This document shows positions 7,774 to 13,717 of a DNA stretch of 17,333 nt, in pieces. Below the pieces are notes generated by a model. It searched no databases. It saw only the letters and a list, made by a program, of their open reading frames with translations, and had not been told where the DNA came from. Numbering within the stretch: position 1 is the stretch's first letter; each line of letters starts with the position of its first letter. This stretch comes from Streptococcus oralis. Its GTDB lineage: Bacteria; Bacillota; Bacilli; Lactobacillales; Streptococcaceae. A program made the position numbers and the translations under genes. The stretch lies in assembly GCA_937930605.1 (NCBI GenBank), contig CALHBZ010000215.1, positions 1-17,333 of the forward strand. Direction: 5' to 3'.

Positions 7774-8083
7774 TGTGACCTCTACCTCCTACCCATCTAT
7801 ATTTTACCACTTTCTAACAAAGAGCATAATAAAAAATCCCATTTGATTTTAGATATGATAATAGTGTAAGAGAAATCTTATAGAAAATATTTAATACAGT
7901 CCCAAATGGTGGCCACCAAATGGAACGGATTGAAACAGATATGATGATATAACGATAAAGGTTATGTCTTGCATAGAATTGTTTCGCCGTCTGTTTGGTG
8001 TGCCATTTTGCACCTATCGGCAATCAATTTTTGCTCATATACGCTCTTTCTGTTCCTAAAACAGGCTGTTAGAAGAGGTGTAT
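7774..8083. other. Gap between cargo and mobility genes, with palindromes
   Basis: About 310 bp without a convincing gene. It holds the minus-strand leader of the 385-aa gene (possible TAAAAT -10 at 7801-7806), a perfect 12-bp palindrome TGGTGGCCACCA (7907-7918) flanked by direct CCAAATGG copies, and a nested hairpin with outer GCCG/CGGC (7986-7989, 8018-8021) and inner GGTG/CACC (7997-8000, 8011-8014). The plus-strand promoter of the sigma-like gene must lie here but I see no strong one. The structures could be regulatory or origin-type sites; no function is assigned. Confidence 0.4.
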
Positions 8084-8512
8084 ATGCTAACACATTACCC
8101 AACAAACGCCGAATTAGTAGCTAATCTTGAACCAGATAAACAAGAGTTTTGGCTGAAAATTCTAGATGACATGGATAAAGAAGAAGCAAACTATCAACGT
8201 AAAATAAGATACCATCAAGTATCTAGTTTAGACTTCATCGTATCCAATGACGGGCGTGAAACGACACTTCAAGAACTTATTCAAAGTGATTCTTGTTCTG
8301 GCGAAGACTATGTAATTAAACAAGTAGAAGAACAACTTTATCTTGAGGCATTAACTGAATTAGACGAAGAACACCGCATCGCCTTTGAAGCCATGTTTGA
8401 GAATGGGCTCACTGCTACAGAAACTAGCACTCTAATCAATCGAACTGACAAAACCGCTAAAAAATACTATTTAGAGTCCAGTAAATACGTTCTGAAAAAA
8501 ATCCAGTCATAA
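8084..8512 (+). CDS. Sigma-70-like / ECF-like regulator of the mobile element
   Basis: 142 aa from ATG 8084; an in-frame GTG at 8078 lies inside the ribosome site (AGAGGTG) and is less likely. The C-terminal third, LTELDEEHRIAFEAMFENGLTATETSTLINRTDKTAKKYYLESSKYVL, has the form of a sigma region 4 helix-turn-helix ("elements that decide when to re-bind": L-T-A-T-E-T-S recognition turn). The N-terminal part (EFWLKILDDMDKEEANYQRK) recalls the small sigma-like Orf7 class of Tn916-type elements. It would direct RNA polymerase to element promoters or act as a DNA-binding activator. It is first of the rightward mobility genes and is followed by its own terminator. Two copies of a bipartite motif upstream of ydcP and rep are candidate targets. 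Sigma identity is moderate; a plain HTH regulator is the alternative. Confidence 0.65.
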   Translation: MLTHYPTNAELVANLEPDKQEFWLKILDDMDKEEANYQRKIRYHQVSSLDFIVSNDGRETTLQELIQSDSCSGEDYVIKQVEEQLYLEALTELDEEHRIAFEAMFENGLTATETSTLINRTDKTAKKYYLESSKYVLKKIQS

Positions 8513-8518
8513 CCTATT

Positions 8519-8553
8519 AACTAGTAGCAAAATATTGCTACTAGTTTTTTATT
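8519..8553 (+). terminator. Rho-independent terminator after the sigma-like gene
   Basis: AACTAGTAGCAA (8519-8530), loop AATA, TTGCTACTAGTT (8535-8546), then TTTTATTTTTTT. This is a perfect 12-bp stem. It separates the regulator gene from the ydcP-ftsK operon, so the latter needs its own promoter. Confidence 0.93.
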
Positions 8554-8561
8554 TTTTTCTA

Positions 8562-8605
8562 CAAAAAATCCGAAAATCCTATTCTGAATCTCCTATATAT
8601 AGGAG
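8562..8605 (+). promoter_or_regulatory. Bipartite element promoter motif, copy 1 (before ydcP)
   Basis: CAAAAAATCCGAAAA (8562-8576), 12 unconserved bases, TCTCCTATA (8589-8597). The same two blocks at the same spacing stand at 10855-10890 before rep. Counting from CGAAAA there are 17 bases to TATATA (8594-8599), a plausible -10. In this copy the right block is part of a perfect palindrome CTCCTATATATAGGAG (8590-8605). It lies about 100 bp before the ydcP start. Recognition by the element's sigma-like protein is a hypothesis. Confidence 0.6.
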
Positions 8606-8700
8606 GTGGTTAAACAAGACAAAAAACCAAGTCCAGCTCATGACGAAAACCGAGTCTGTCGCATTCACATTATTTTCTATTACACAGGAGGAACTGCCCT

Positions 8701-9021
8701 ATGGCATTCAAAATGAAGACCTCTAAAGGAGGCTACACAACTACATTAGCTGACAAAATCATCAGCCCAAAACAACCGATTTATTCTCTAAGTACCGAAA
8801 TTGAGCCACAACAACGGTTTGAAAACGGGAAACCGACAGGAGAGATCGTAGCCTATAAAGCGTGGTTTGTTCAGGAAGGACAAGACCCATTCCAAGTGAA
8901 ATTTGAAGATGCGATTGAGCTTCCAGCTTTTCAATCCATGATACAATTTGACACATTACAAGCTTGCGAAGTGAAATATAACATATATTTCAAAGCAAAC
9001 GGTATTAAGGAGGTGCGGTAA
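8701..9021 (+). CDS. YdcP/DUF961-like small protein of conjugative and mobilizable elements
   Basis: 106 aa, soluble. The pattern RFENGKPTGEIVAYKAWFVQ...DPFQVKFEDAIELPAF...YNIYFKANGIKEV fits the DUF961 (YdcP, Tn916 Orf22/Orf23) family, whose members sit just upstream of the FtsK-like coupling gene in many Gram-positive elements. Their biochemical role is not settled. The ribosome site is AGGAGG (8686-8691). The stop overlaps the ATG of the ATPase gene by one base (TAATG), and the ATPase ribosome site AAGGAGGTG lies inside this gene, so they are one operon. The family call rests on weak sequence likeness plus position. Confidence 0.6.
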   Translation: MAFKMKTSKGGYTTTLADKIISPKQPIYSLSTEIEPQQRFENGKPTGEIVAYKAWFVQEGQDPFQVKFEDAIELPAFQSMIQFDTLQACEVKYNIYFKANGIKEVR

Positions 9022-10121
9022 TGGTTTCAAAGTCTCATGAGTTGCTGAATCAATCTTTTCTTCAATCTTATCTGCTCCAGAGTCTAAATATGGCTCTGGG
9101 AGCGTTGATGCAGGGGGAAAGCAGTTATACCAACTCCTTTAATATTCTGATTAAAGAAGACGGCTTTGTTTTTGTCCCTCGTTTACCCTGTGCCTACATC
9201 CTAGATGATGATTTGTACAAGAAAATTTTCCTGATTGCAAACGCTTCCCTTTACCCTCAGTTTACCCTCTTAAAACAAAATGCTACCTACTTTGTCCCAC
9301 TAGACACAGATGATTTACATATCCAACGTGGTTTGTTTTTTCCTTGGAAACAGGGAATTTCAGAACGTTTGGTAATTCCTGATTTGGATAAGTTTTCAGC
9401 CAGCTTACCACAAGGAAAAATTCCCATTATGAAGCACTTTGAACTCAATTTAGATAAGGTCAACCATTGGGCTGTTGCGGGAAATTCTGGTTCTGGGAAA
9501 TCCTATGCTCTCACTTACTTCTTGAGTGTCCTGAAACATATGTCTGACTTGATTATCATTGACCCTAAATTTGATACACCGAGCAGATGGGCAAGAGAAA
9601 ATCAAATTGCAGTTATCCACCCTTCCGAAAACCGTTCAAAATCTGATTTTGTCTCACAAGTTAATGAACAATTGAGCCAGTGTGCTACTCTCATTCAGAA
9701 AAGGCAAGCAATCTTATATGATAATCCTAATCATCAATTTACTCATCTAACCATCGTAATTGATGAAGTGCTAGCACTATCAGAGGGAGTCAATAAAAAC
9801 ATTAAAGAAGCCTTTTTCTCCTTACTCTCGCAAATTGCCTTGTTAGGGAGAGCAACGAAAATCCATCTCTTCTTAGTTAGCCAACGTTTTGACCACAATA
9901 CCATTCCCATATCAGTAAGAGAACAACTAAACGTATTATTGCAAATTGGAAATATCAATCAGAAAACTACCCAATTTTTATTTCCTGACTTAGACCCAGA
10001 GGGAATTGTTATTCCAACAGGACATGGTACTGGTATCATTCAAGTTATTGACAACGAACACCCCTATCAAGTTCTACCCTTACTCTGTCCAACTTATTAC
10101 ACCAAGCGAGGTATTTTATGA
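9021..10121 (+). CDS. FtsK/SpoIIIE-like DNA-pumping ATPase (TcpA/Orf21-type coupling protein)
   Basis: 366 aa. Walker A GNSGSGKS (154-161), Walker B LTIVIDE (243-249), and arginine-rich motifs after it (LLGRATKIHLFLVSQR) typical of FtsK/HerA-type hexameric motors. Such proteins link a nicked element strand to a conjugation channel or pump DNA. No membrane helix is visible; the first 130 residues are soluble. The next gene, overlapping by 4 bases (ATGA, 10118-10121), encodes two membrane helices and may replace the N-terminal anchor usual in coupling proteins. The strong AAGGAGGTG site is 5 bases before the ATG. It lies downstream of the ydcP-like gene, as in Tn916-family modules. Partner ICE functions would be needed, since no secretion genes are present. 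Confidence 0.85.
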   Translation: MVSKSHELLNQSFLQSYLLQSLNMALGALMQGESSYTNSFNILIKEDGFVFVPRLPCAYILDDDLYKKIFLIANASLYPQFTLLKQNATYFVPLDTDDLHIQRGLFFPWKQGISERLVIPDLDKFSASLPQGKIPIMKHFELNLDKVNHWAVAGNSGSGKSYALTYFLSVLKHMSDLIIIDPKFDTPSRWARENQIAVIHPSENRSKSDFVSQVNEQLSQCATLIQKRQAILYDNPNHQFTHLTIVIDEVLALSEGVNKNIKEAFFSLLSQIALLGRATKIHLFLVSQRFDHNTIPISVREQLNVLLQIGNINQKTTQFLFPDLDPEGIVIPTGHGTGIIQVIDNEHPYQVLPLLCPTYYTKRGIL

Positions 10122-10723
10122 CCACTAAAAACTACTTCATGAGAAGTTTCAATTTCATTCTGAACTTGCTTCTTATCGCTCCTATCTTGTGTTTATTCGG
10201 TTGGCTTTTCAATTGTGTATCTATTCAGTTGAACACCATCACTTTGCTCAATCTGGAGACTGTCAAAACCATTGCCGATAAAATCAGTTCTATAAATTAC
10301 GAACTAGCACTTATTTGCTTGTTCCTATCCTTGTTATTGATTGGGATAGAAATTGTCAAACGGTGGAAAACAGATAGACTTGAGAACTATGTTAAATCTG
10401 TTTATTATACCTTTTCTCTTAGAAATTTCTTATTTCAACGTGAAAAAGTACAGAAAGTAGCAAATTCTGAACATCAGACCGTATCAACATTAAACCCTGT
10501 AAACAACGGATTTAATCGAGCTGTCCGTAAATGTATTGTTGATATTCAGACTGATTCTGTCACTATCTTCGTCAAAGTACCAAGAGACCAACAGGGACAA
10601 AAGATTCTCAAGGATATGGAGACACAATTAAAAGAGGAAATTGCTAGTCAACATACCGATTATTATTTCTCATCTCCTACTCGAGTCCGCAATCAATTAT
10701 GGCTCATTGGTAAAAAGCGTTAA
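10118..10723 (+). CDS. Two-helix membrane protein coupled to the FtsK-like ATPase
   Basis: 201 aa, family not recognised. Two hydrophobic segments at about residues 11-33 and 61-80 are followed by a soluble C-terminal domain of about 115 residues with mixed strands and helices (KCIVDIQTDSVTIFVKVPRDQQGQKILKDME). The N-terminal tail is short and basic, so both ends are probably cytoplasmic. The start overlaps the ATPase stop by 4 bases, indicating co-translation and a shared complex. The best guess is a membrane anchor or adaptor for the ATPase. The gene ends just before a GC-rich hairpin and the rolling-circle origin. Confidence 0.75.
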   Translation: MTTKNYFMRSFNFILNLLLIAPILCLFGWLFNCVSIQLNTITLLNLETVKTIADKISSINYELALICLFLSLLLIGIEIVKRWKTDRLENYVKSVYYTFSLRNFLFQREKVQKVANSEHQTVSTLNPVNNGFNRAVRKCIVDIQTDSVTIFVKVPRDQQGQKILKDMETQLKEEIASQHTDYYFSSPTRVRNQLWLIGKKR

Positions 10724-10728
10724 TCTTT

Positions 10729-10773
10729 GGGGGCTGTGGCGTGCATTAAGCAAGAGCCAGACAGCCCCCTTTT
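10729..10773 (+). terminator. GC-rich hairpin, probable terminator of the ydcP-ftsK operon
   Basis: GGGGGCTGT (10729-10737) pairs with ACAGCCCCC (10761-10769), extended inside by GGC/GCC (10738-10740, 10756-10758), and is followed by TTTTATTATG. It starts 6 bases after the stop of the membrane protein. It could also be an accessory hairpin of the replication origin that follows at once. Confidence 0.7.
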
Positions 10774-10792
10774 ATTATGTTCTATTCCACCG

Positions 10793-10829
10793 TGACCTAT
10801 TGGGGTTACTACGACCCCCCAATAGGTCA
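10793..10829 (+). other. Double-strand (nick) origin of pMV158 type, candidate oriT
   Basis: A perfect 13-bp stem, TGACCTATTGGGG (10793-10805) with CCCCAATAGGTCA (10817-10829), exposes an 11-base loop that contains TACTACGAC (10807-10815). In pMV158-family rolling-circle plasmids, RepB nicks TACTACG/AC in exactly such a loop; the predicted nick here is between G10813 and A10814. The Rep_2 gene starts 112 bp downstream with matching catalytic residues. This is a direct sequence match to an established motif; use in replication or transfer of the element is inferred. Confidence 0.88.
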
Positions 10830-10847
10830 ATAATCAATAATCATAAA
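10827..10847 (+). repeat. 7-bp tandem repeats beside the origin
   Basis: TCAATAA, TCAATAA and TCATAAA stand in tandem directly after the origin hairpin. pMV158-type origins have direct repeats that bind Rep near the nick; these are shorter (7 bp against 11 bp), so the role as Rep-binding iterons is tentative. Confidence 0.4.
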
Positions 10848-10854
10848 TTTTATT

Positions 10855-10895
10855 CAAAAAATCCGAAAACTGCACTCTTATTCTCCTATAGATAG
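10855..10895 (+). promoter_or_regulatory. Bipartite element promoter motif, copy 2 (before rep)
   Basis: CAAAAAATCCGAAAA (10855-10869), 12 unconserved bases, TCTCCTATA (10882-10890), then GATAG. Both blocks and the spacing match the copy at 8562. The putative -10 TATAGA (10887-10892) lies about 33 bp before the rep ATG. It is likely the promoter of rep-xis. Confidence 0.6.
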
Positions 10896-10924
10896 AGCGA
10901 AAATAACAAGCGAGGTAAAAGCAT

Positions 10925-11530
10925 ATGGCAAAAGAACAACGTTCAACCAAATGGACATTTCTCTTTTACAAGGAGAGTGCTCCAGAGGACTACTTGAATA
11001 TCTTGGAAGAACTTCACATTCCCTTTATTCTTAGTCCTTGGCATGACAAAGACGAAAATAGACAAACAGGGGAGTTCAAAAAATCACATAAGCACGGTGC
11101 ATTCTTCTTCGATTCATTAAAAAGTTATTCCCAAGTATCAAATATCATCAGCGATAAGCTAAACGGTCCAGCACATGTCGAGGTAGTTATGTCTCCAACA
11201 GGTTTATTTGACTACTTTACACATGCAGAGAATCCTGAGAAGACCCCTTACAACATTGAAGATATTGAAACCGGCTGTGGATTTGATTTGGACAAATTCT
11301 TAATGGAAGTGAAGACCTCGGATTTTATTCATGAAGTGGTTGACATTATTGAAGAAAACGACTTTACCGAATTTGAAGAGTTAGTATGGTACGCCCGTGC
11401 AAACAACACCAATCTATTAGGACTCATTATCGAACGCACCTATTTCTTCGCAAAATATTTGGACTCACGAAGGCATAATCCAAATCGGCTACAGACTACC
11501 AATATAGAGGAGAAAGGCAACGATGAATAA
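10925..11530 (+). CDS. Rolling-circle replication initiator of the Rep_2 (pMV158 RepB) family
   Basis: 201 aa, against about 210 for pMV158 RepB. It nicks one strand at the origin by a tyrosine-DNA link and is the likely replicase/relaxase of the element. Active-site pattern: SPWHDKD (His40, Asp41, Asp43), the HUH-type pair His55-Lys-His57 (KSHKHGAFFF), and the tyrosine Tyr97 in LFDYFTH. All sit at almost the same positions as in RepB (His39, Asp42, His55/His57, Tyr99). The RepB-type nick sequence TACTACGAC stands upstream at 10807-10815, which supports the assignment independently. The start is ATG 10925 after CGAGGT. The 3' end overlaps the excisionase gene by 8 bases. No Mob/MobT relaxase is present, so this protein may serve mobilization as well. 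Confidence 0.92.
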   Translation: MAKEQRSTKWTFLFYKESAPEDYLNILEELHIPFILSPWHDKDENRQTGEFKKSHKHGAFFFDSLKSYSQVSNIISDKLNGPAHVEVVMSPTGLFDYFTHAENPEKTPYNIEDIETGCGFDLDKFLMEVKTSDFIHEVVDIIEENDFTEFEELVWYARANNTNLLGLIIERTYFFAKYLDSRRHNPNRLQTTNIEEKGNDE

Positions 11531-11771
11531 CGAAAAGCTAGAACAAATTGAACGGTTATTACAAACACTTATTAAGCTCATTCAAATCAAAGAGCAGAGC
11601 AAACCGCTAGAAATAATTCAGCAACGCGAATTGCTGAGACAGCTAAATATCTCTCCAAACACACTAAAAGCTTGGGAACAAAAAGGACTAAAAAGATTAA
11701 AACCTCCAATTGAGGGCACACGAACTGTCTTCTATTTACTAGATGATGTTATTAACTTCTTACAATCCTAA
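11523..11771 (+). CDS. xis: MerR-type helix-turn-helix excisionase
   Basis: 82 aa. An N-terminal helix rich in Glu, Leu and Lys (LEQIERLLQTLIKLIQ) probably forms a coiled coil. It is followed by a winged HTH of the MerR/excisionase type: QQRELLRQLNISPNTLKAWEQKGLKRL...GTRTVFYLLDDVINFL. Such proteins bend DNA at the att arms and push the integrase toward excision. The ATG overlaps the rep stop region by 8 bases, so it is made from the rep transcript, which would tie excision to replication. The integrase gene follows after 89 bp. Confidence 0.8.
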   Translation: MNNEKLEQIERLLQTLIKLIQIKEQSKPLEIIQQRELLRQLNISPNTLKAWEQKGLKRLKPPIEGTRTVFYLLDDVINFLQS

Positions 11772-11784
11772 TATTGAAAATTTG

Positions 11785-11830
11785 TGCTAAAATAGTTTTA
11801 TCTAAAAGAAAGAGTGGTAACTATTTTAGC
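11785..11830 (+). promoter_or_regulatory. 12-bp inverted repeat and extended -10 between xis and int
   Basis: GCTAAAATAGTT (11786-11797) and AACTATTTTAGC (11819-11830) form a perfect 12-bp inverted repeat with a 21-base centre. The left arm contains TGCTAAAAT (11785-11793), an extended -10 that could start int transcription. No T tract follows, so it is not a classic terminator. It may be an operator around the int promoter or an RNA stem in read-through transcripts. The int ribosome site AAAGG follows at 11851. Confidence 0.5.
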
Positions 11831-11860
11831 CTACTTCAATATCCCTGAAGAAAGGCAAAC

Positions 11861-13126
11861 ATGGAAACTGAAACAATTATCCATAATGGTAAAAAGGTCA
11901 TTAAAAAAATCAAAAAAGATAAATCCATTTCATATACGCTGAAAGGAGCATTTCTTGGTAAAGATGTTAAAACCGGCAAACAGATCACAACAACTATTAC
12001 TGCAAAAACACTTAAGCAACTTGATAGAGAAGTTATTCAAGCTCGCTTAGAATTTGAAAGAAATGGATTTACTCGAAAAGAGAATGTGTCTATTAATACG
12101 CTGGAAGATTTGGCTGAAGCTTGGTTCCAAGCTTATCAAACTTGGGTTAGTTCACATAACACATTAAATAGGGTAAGGGGCTACCTAGATAATTATATTA
12201 TCCCTAAATTTGGAGATTACAAACCAGATAAAGTTGAATCTGTCGATATTCAGTTATGGTTAAATGACCTAGCAAAGAAATCAAAAAAATCAGTTGAATC
12301 TGGTGTGAAGCGTGCAAATAAAGGATGTGCAAAAGATTTCGGTGCTGTTATTCATAAGTTGAAAGATATTTTTGACTATGGTATTACTAACTACGGTCTG
12401 ACTGCTAATCCTGTCAACACTATCAAGATTCCCCCAAAGCCAAAGTCTAATAAGCAACGTATCATGGTTTTACATGATGATAGTCTTGCTAGGTGGCTTA
12501 ATTATCTTGAAAGTTTAGATAGCAGTAGAGCCAATCGACGTTTTAAGTTGATTTGTAATACACTCTTAGCTTCAGCCTTGCGTATAAATGAGTTATTGGC
12601 ATTGACAATTGATGATTTGAACTTTGAAGAATCCTCTATTAGTGTCAACAAAACATTACTTTGGAAAACCGCTAACAAAAAGACAGGAACCAAAGGGAAA
12701 GTCATCTGTAAAGTAACACCAAAAACTGATGCAGGTAATCGCTCTATCCCAGTTCCTTTATCGATGATTGAAGACCTTCGAGATTTTCACAATGAAATGA
12801 ATGAGTATCTTAAATTACACAATAGACCTGAAACAAAATTAATTTTCCCAACAATATACGGAAACTATATGTGTGATAGAAACGAGCGAACAACTCTCAA
12901 GAAAAGATTAGCAGGTCTAGAATTACCAGATTATGGTTTCCATTTGTTCCGACACACTCATGCTTCAATGTTGCTTAATGCTGGCACAAATTGGAAAGAA
13001 CTCCAAGTTAGAATGGGACATAAATCAATTTCAACCACAATGGATACTTACGCTGAATTAGCGCCGCAACGAAAGTTAGAAGCTGTTGGTATTTATCTTG
13101 ATAAGATTGTTGAACTAACGCAATAA
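11861..13126 (+). CDS. int: Tyrosine integrase of element 1, rpmG-targeting
   Basis: 421 aa. Order of domains: an N-terminal arm-binding domain (about 10-70, with the KGAFLGKDVKTGKQITTTITAKT beta pattern and a following helix), a core-binding SAM-like domain (about 78-180, NTLEDLAEAWFQAYQ...), and a catalytic domain (about 200-400). The catalytic set is complete: Arg241 (ALRINELL), Lys288 (TPKTDAG), His361 and Arg364 (HLFRHTH), His387 (MGHKSIS), Tyr397 (TMDTYAEL). It catalyses integration and excision at the rpmG 3' tip. It lies next to the right end with paired CTCTACC repeats 4 bases behind its stop, matching the pair in the left arm. It is intact and probably active. Confidence 0.96.
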   Translation: METETIIHNGKKVIKKIKKDKSISYTLKGAFLGKDVKTGKQITTTITAKTLKQLDREVIQARLEFERNGFTRKENVSINTLEDLAEAWFQAYQTWVSSHNTLNRVRGYLDNYIIPKFGDYKPDKVESVDIQLWLNDLAKKSKKSVESGVKRANKGCAKDFGAVIHKLKDIFDYGITNYGLTANPVNTIKIPPKPKSNKQRIMVLHDDSLARWLNYLESLDSSRANRRFKLICNTLLASALRINELLALTIDDLNFEESSISVNKTLLWKTANKKTGTKGKVICKVTPKTDAGNRSIPVPLSMIEDLRDFHNEMNEYLKLHNRPETKLIFPTIYGNYMCDRNERTTLKKRLAGLELPDYGFHLFRHTHASMLLNAGTNWKELQVRMGHKSISTTMDTYAELAPQRKLEAVGIYLDKIVELTQ

Positions 13127-13129
13127 CTA

Positions 13130-13148
13130 CTCTACCATTCACTCTACT
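13130..13148 (+). repeat. Right arm-type repeat pair of element 1
   Basis: CTCTACC (13130-13136) and CTCTACT (13142-13148) repeat with a 12-bp period, as in the left arm at 2024-2042. They are the candidate integrase arm sites at the int-proximal end. Confidence 0.55.
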
Positions 13149-13169
13149 TTTTACTAAGTAGCATTCAAA

Positions 13170-13191
13170 AAACGTTGATATACCAACGTTT
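13170..13191. repeat. 8-bp inverted repeat behind int
   Basis: AAACGTTG (13170-13177), ATATAC, CAACGTTT (13184-13191). There is no T tract, so terminator function is doubtful. Thirteen bases of it (AAACGTTGATATA) recur at 16910-16922, beside the rpsI fossil. Confidence 0.45.
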
Positions 13192-13220
13192 CTAACAGCT
13201 AAAATAGAAAATATTTAACC

Positions 13221-13238
13221 TTTACAGAGGTGAAATAG
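13221..13238 (+). repeat. Middle att core (M), rpmG tip
   Basis: TTT ACA GAG GTG AAA TAG encodes F-T-E-V-K-stop, preceded by ACC, which would encode the Thr seen before F in many L33 proteins. It differs from the left core at three third positions or the stop codon, all silent. It is the right end of element 1 and the left end of the next segment. Confidence 0.8.
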
Positions 13239-13352
13239 GGGTTCACTACACGTCAATAGATGTTAGAAACCTTGATTTTAAGCGATTCTTGAAATTCTAA
13301 ATTTCACTACATTGCAATATAAATCAACCGAATCACTACCTTTTTCACTACC
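13239..13352 (+). repeat. Left arm of segment 2, diverged copy
   Basis: It is clearly related to 1929-2042 (CACGTCAATAGA, CTTGATTTTAAGCGATT, TTTCACTACATTG) but carries CACTACC pairs (13334-13340, 13346-13352) in place of CTCTACC, keeping the 12-bp period. The change suggests that segment 2 came in with a related integrase of slightly different arm specificity. Confidence 0.6.
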
Positions 13353-13390
13353 TTTTTTGAAATAAGAATAATGATTCGGATATATAAAAG

Positions 13391-13423
13391 AAGAGGAACT
13401 TTATTGTGAAGCTCCTCTTTTTG
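13391..13423 (+). terminator. Terminator at the end of the segment 2 left arm
   Basis: AAGAGGA (13391-13397) pairs with TCCTCTT (13413-13419), with three more pairs inside a mismatch, then TTTTG. Its place relative to the att core matches that of the 2080 terminator, but the sequence is unrelated. Each arm thus seems to bring a terminator for rpmG. Confidence 0.75.
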
Positions 13424-13717
13424 TTATGTGTTCTTTTTCTCACAGATCGTATGACCTGGTTTGACACAGTTGGATTTCAGGTACTTTCAGTTTAGCTTTA
13501 TATCAACCATCATCAAAATCCAACTATTTTCTTATTTTAAAAAATATGAATAAGTTTGATTGAATGAGGGAATTTCTTTAAATTTTTTCTTAGCACCTAT
13601 AAGTTAATAATACTATTCTTTAAATTATAGTTTATAATTATCTGATGTTTTAATGACCACAAAACAAAGTACAGCGAATCACTTCCTTTAGTCAAACATA
13701 TAACTGAACAACATTGT
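13424..13717. other. AT-rich gap without a gene
   Basis: About 290 bp between the arm of segment 2 and the end of the ABC operon. No open frame with a ribosome site and no clear terminator for the minus-strand operon is visible. The part 13441-13520 is less AT-rich than its surroundings and may be debris of a lost gene or insertion; I cannot identify it. Confidence 0.4.

Larger units (their letters stand above)
1911..13238. mobile_element. Element 1: IME-like element in rpmG carrying a defence-type cargo
   Basis: About 11.3 kb lies between two rpmG-type cores (1911-1928 and 13221-13238). The right half has a full mobility set: sigma-like regulator, YdcP-like, FtsK-like ATPase, membrane partner, Rep_2 with double-strand origin, excisionase and tyrosine integrase. 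The integrase ends 94 bp before the right core, the usual position. There is no type IV secretion set, so it cannot be self-conjugative by this content alone; mobilizable (IME) is the better name. The left half is AT-rich cargo: a membrane/cytosolic pair, a GATC R-M system and an unknown gene. Excision and transfer are inferred, not shown. Confidence 0.8.

Noticed and set aside
7814..8023. 69-codon minus-strand frame in the gap before the sigma-like gene
   Set aside because: No ribosome site, odd composition, and it crosses the hairpin and palindrome structures; better read as non-coding.
8606..8716. 36-codon GTG frame right behind AGGAG in the ydcP leader
   Set aside because: The GTG directly touches the AGGAG with no spacing, and the palindrome explains the AGGAG as half of CTCCTATATATAGGAG.
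8535..8726. 63-codon frame starting in the terminator after the sigma-like gene
   Set aside because: It begins inside a terminator stem and runs out of frame into ydcP; no ribosome site.
10641..10895. 84-codon frame across the origin
   Set aside because: It overlaps the end of the membrane protein gene and translates through two hairpins; shadow frame.
1911..13238. Calling element 1 a full ICE or a prophage
   Set aside because: No VirB4, VirD4-type secretion channel genes, lysin or capsid genes are present; the content fits an IME.
13441..13520. Possible insertion sequence remnant
   Set aside because: No transposase frame, terminal repeats or target duplication could be found; the composition change alone is too weak.
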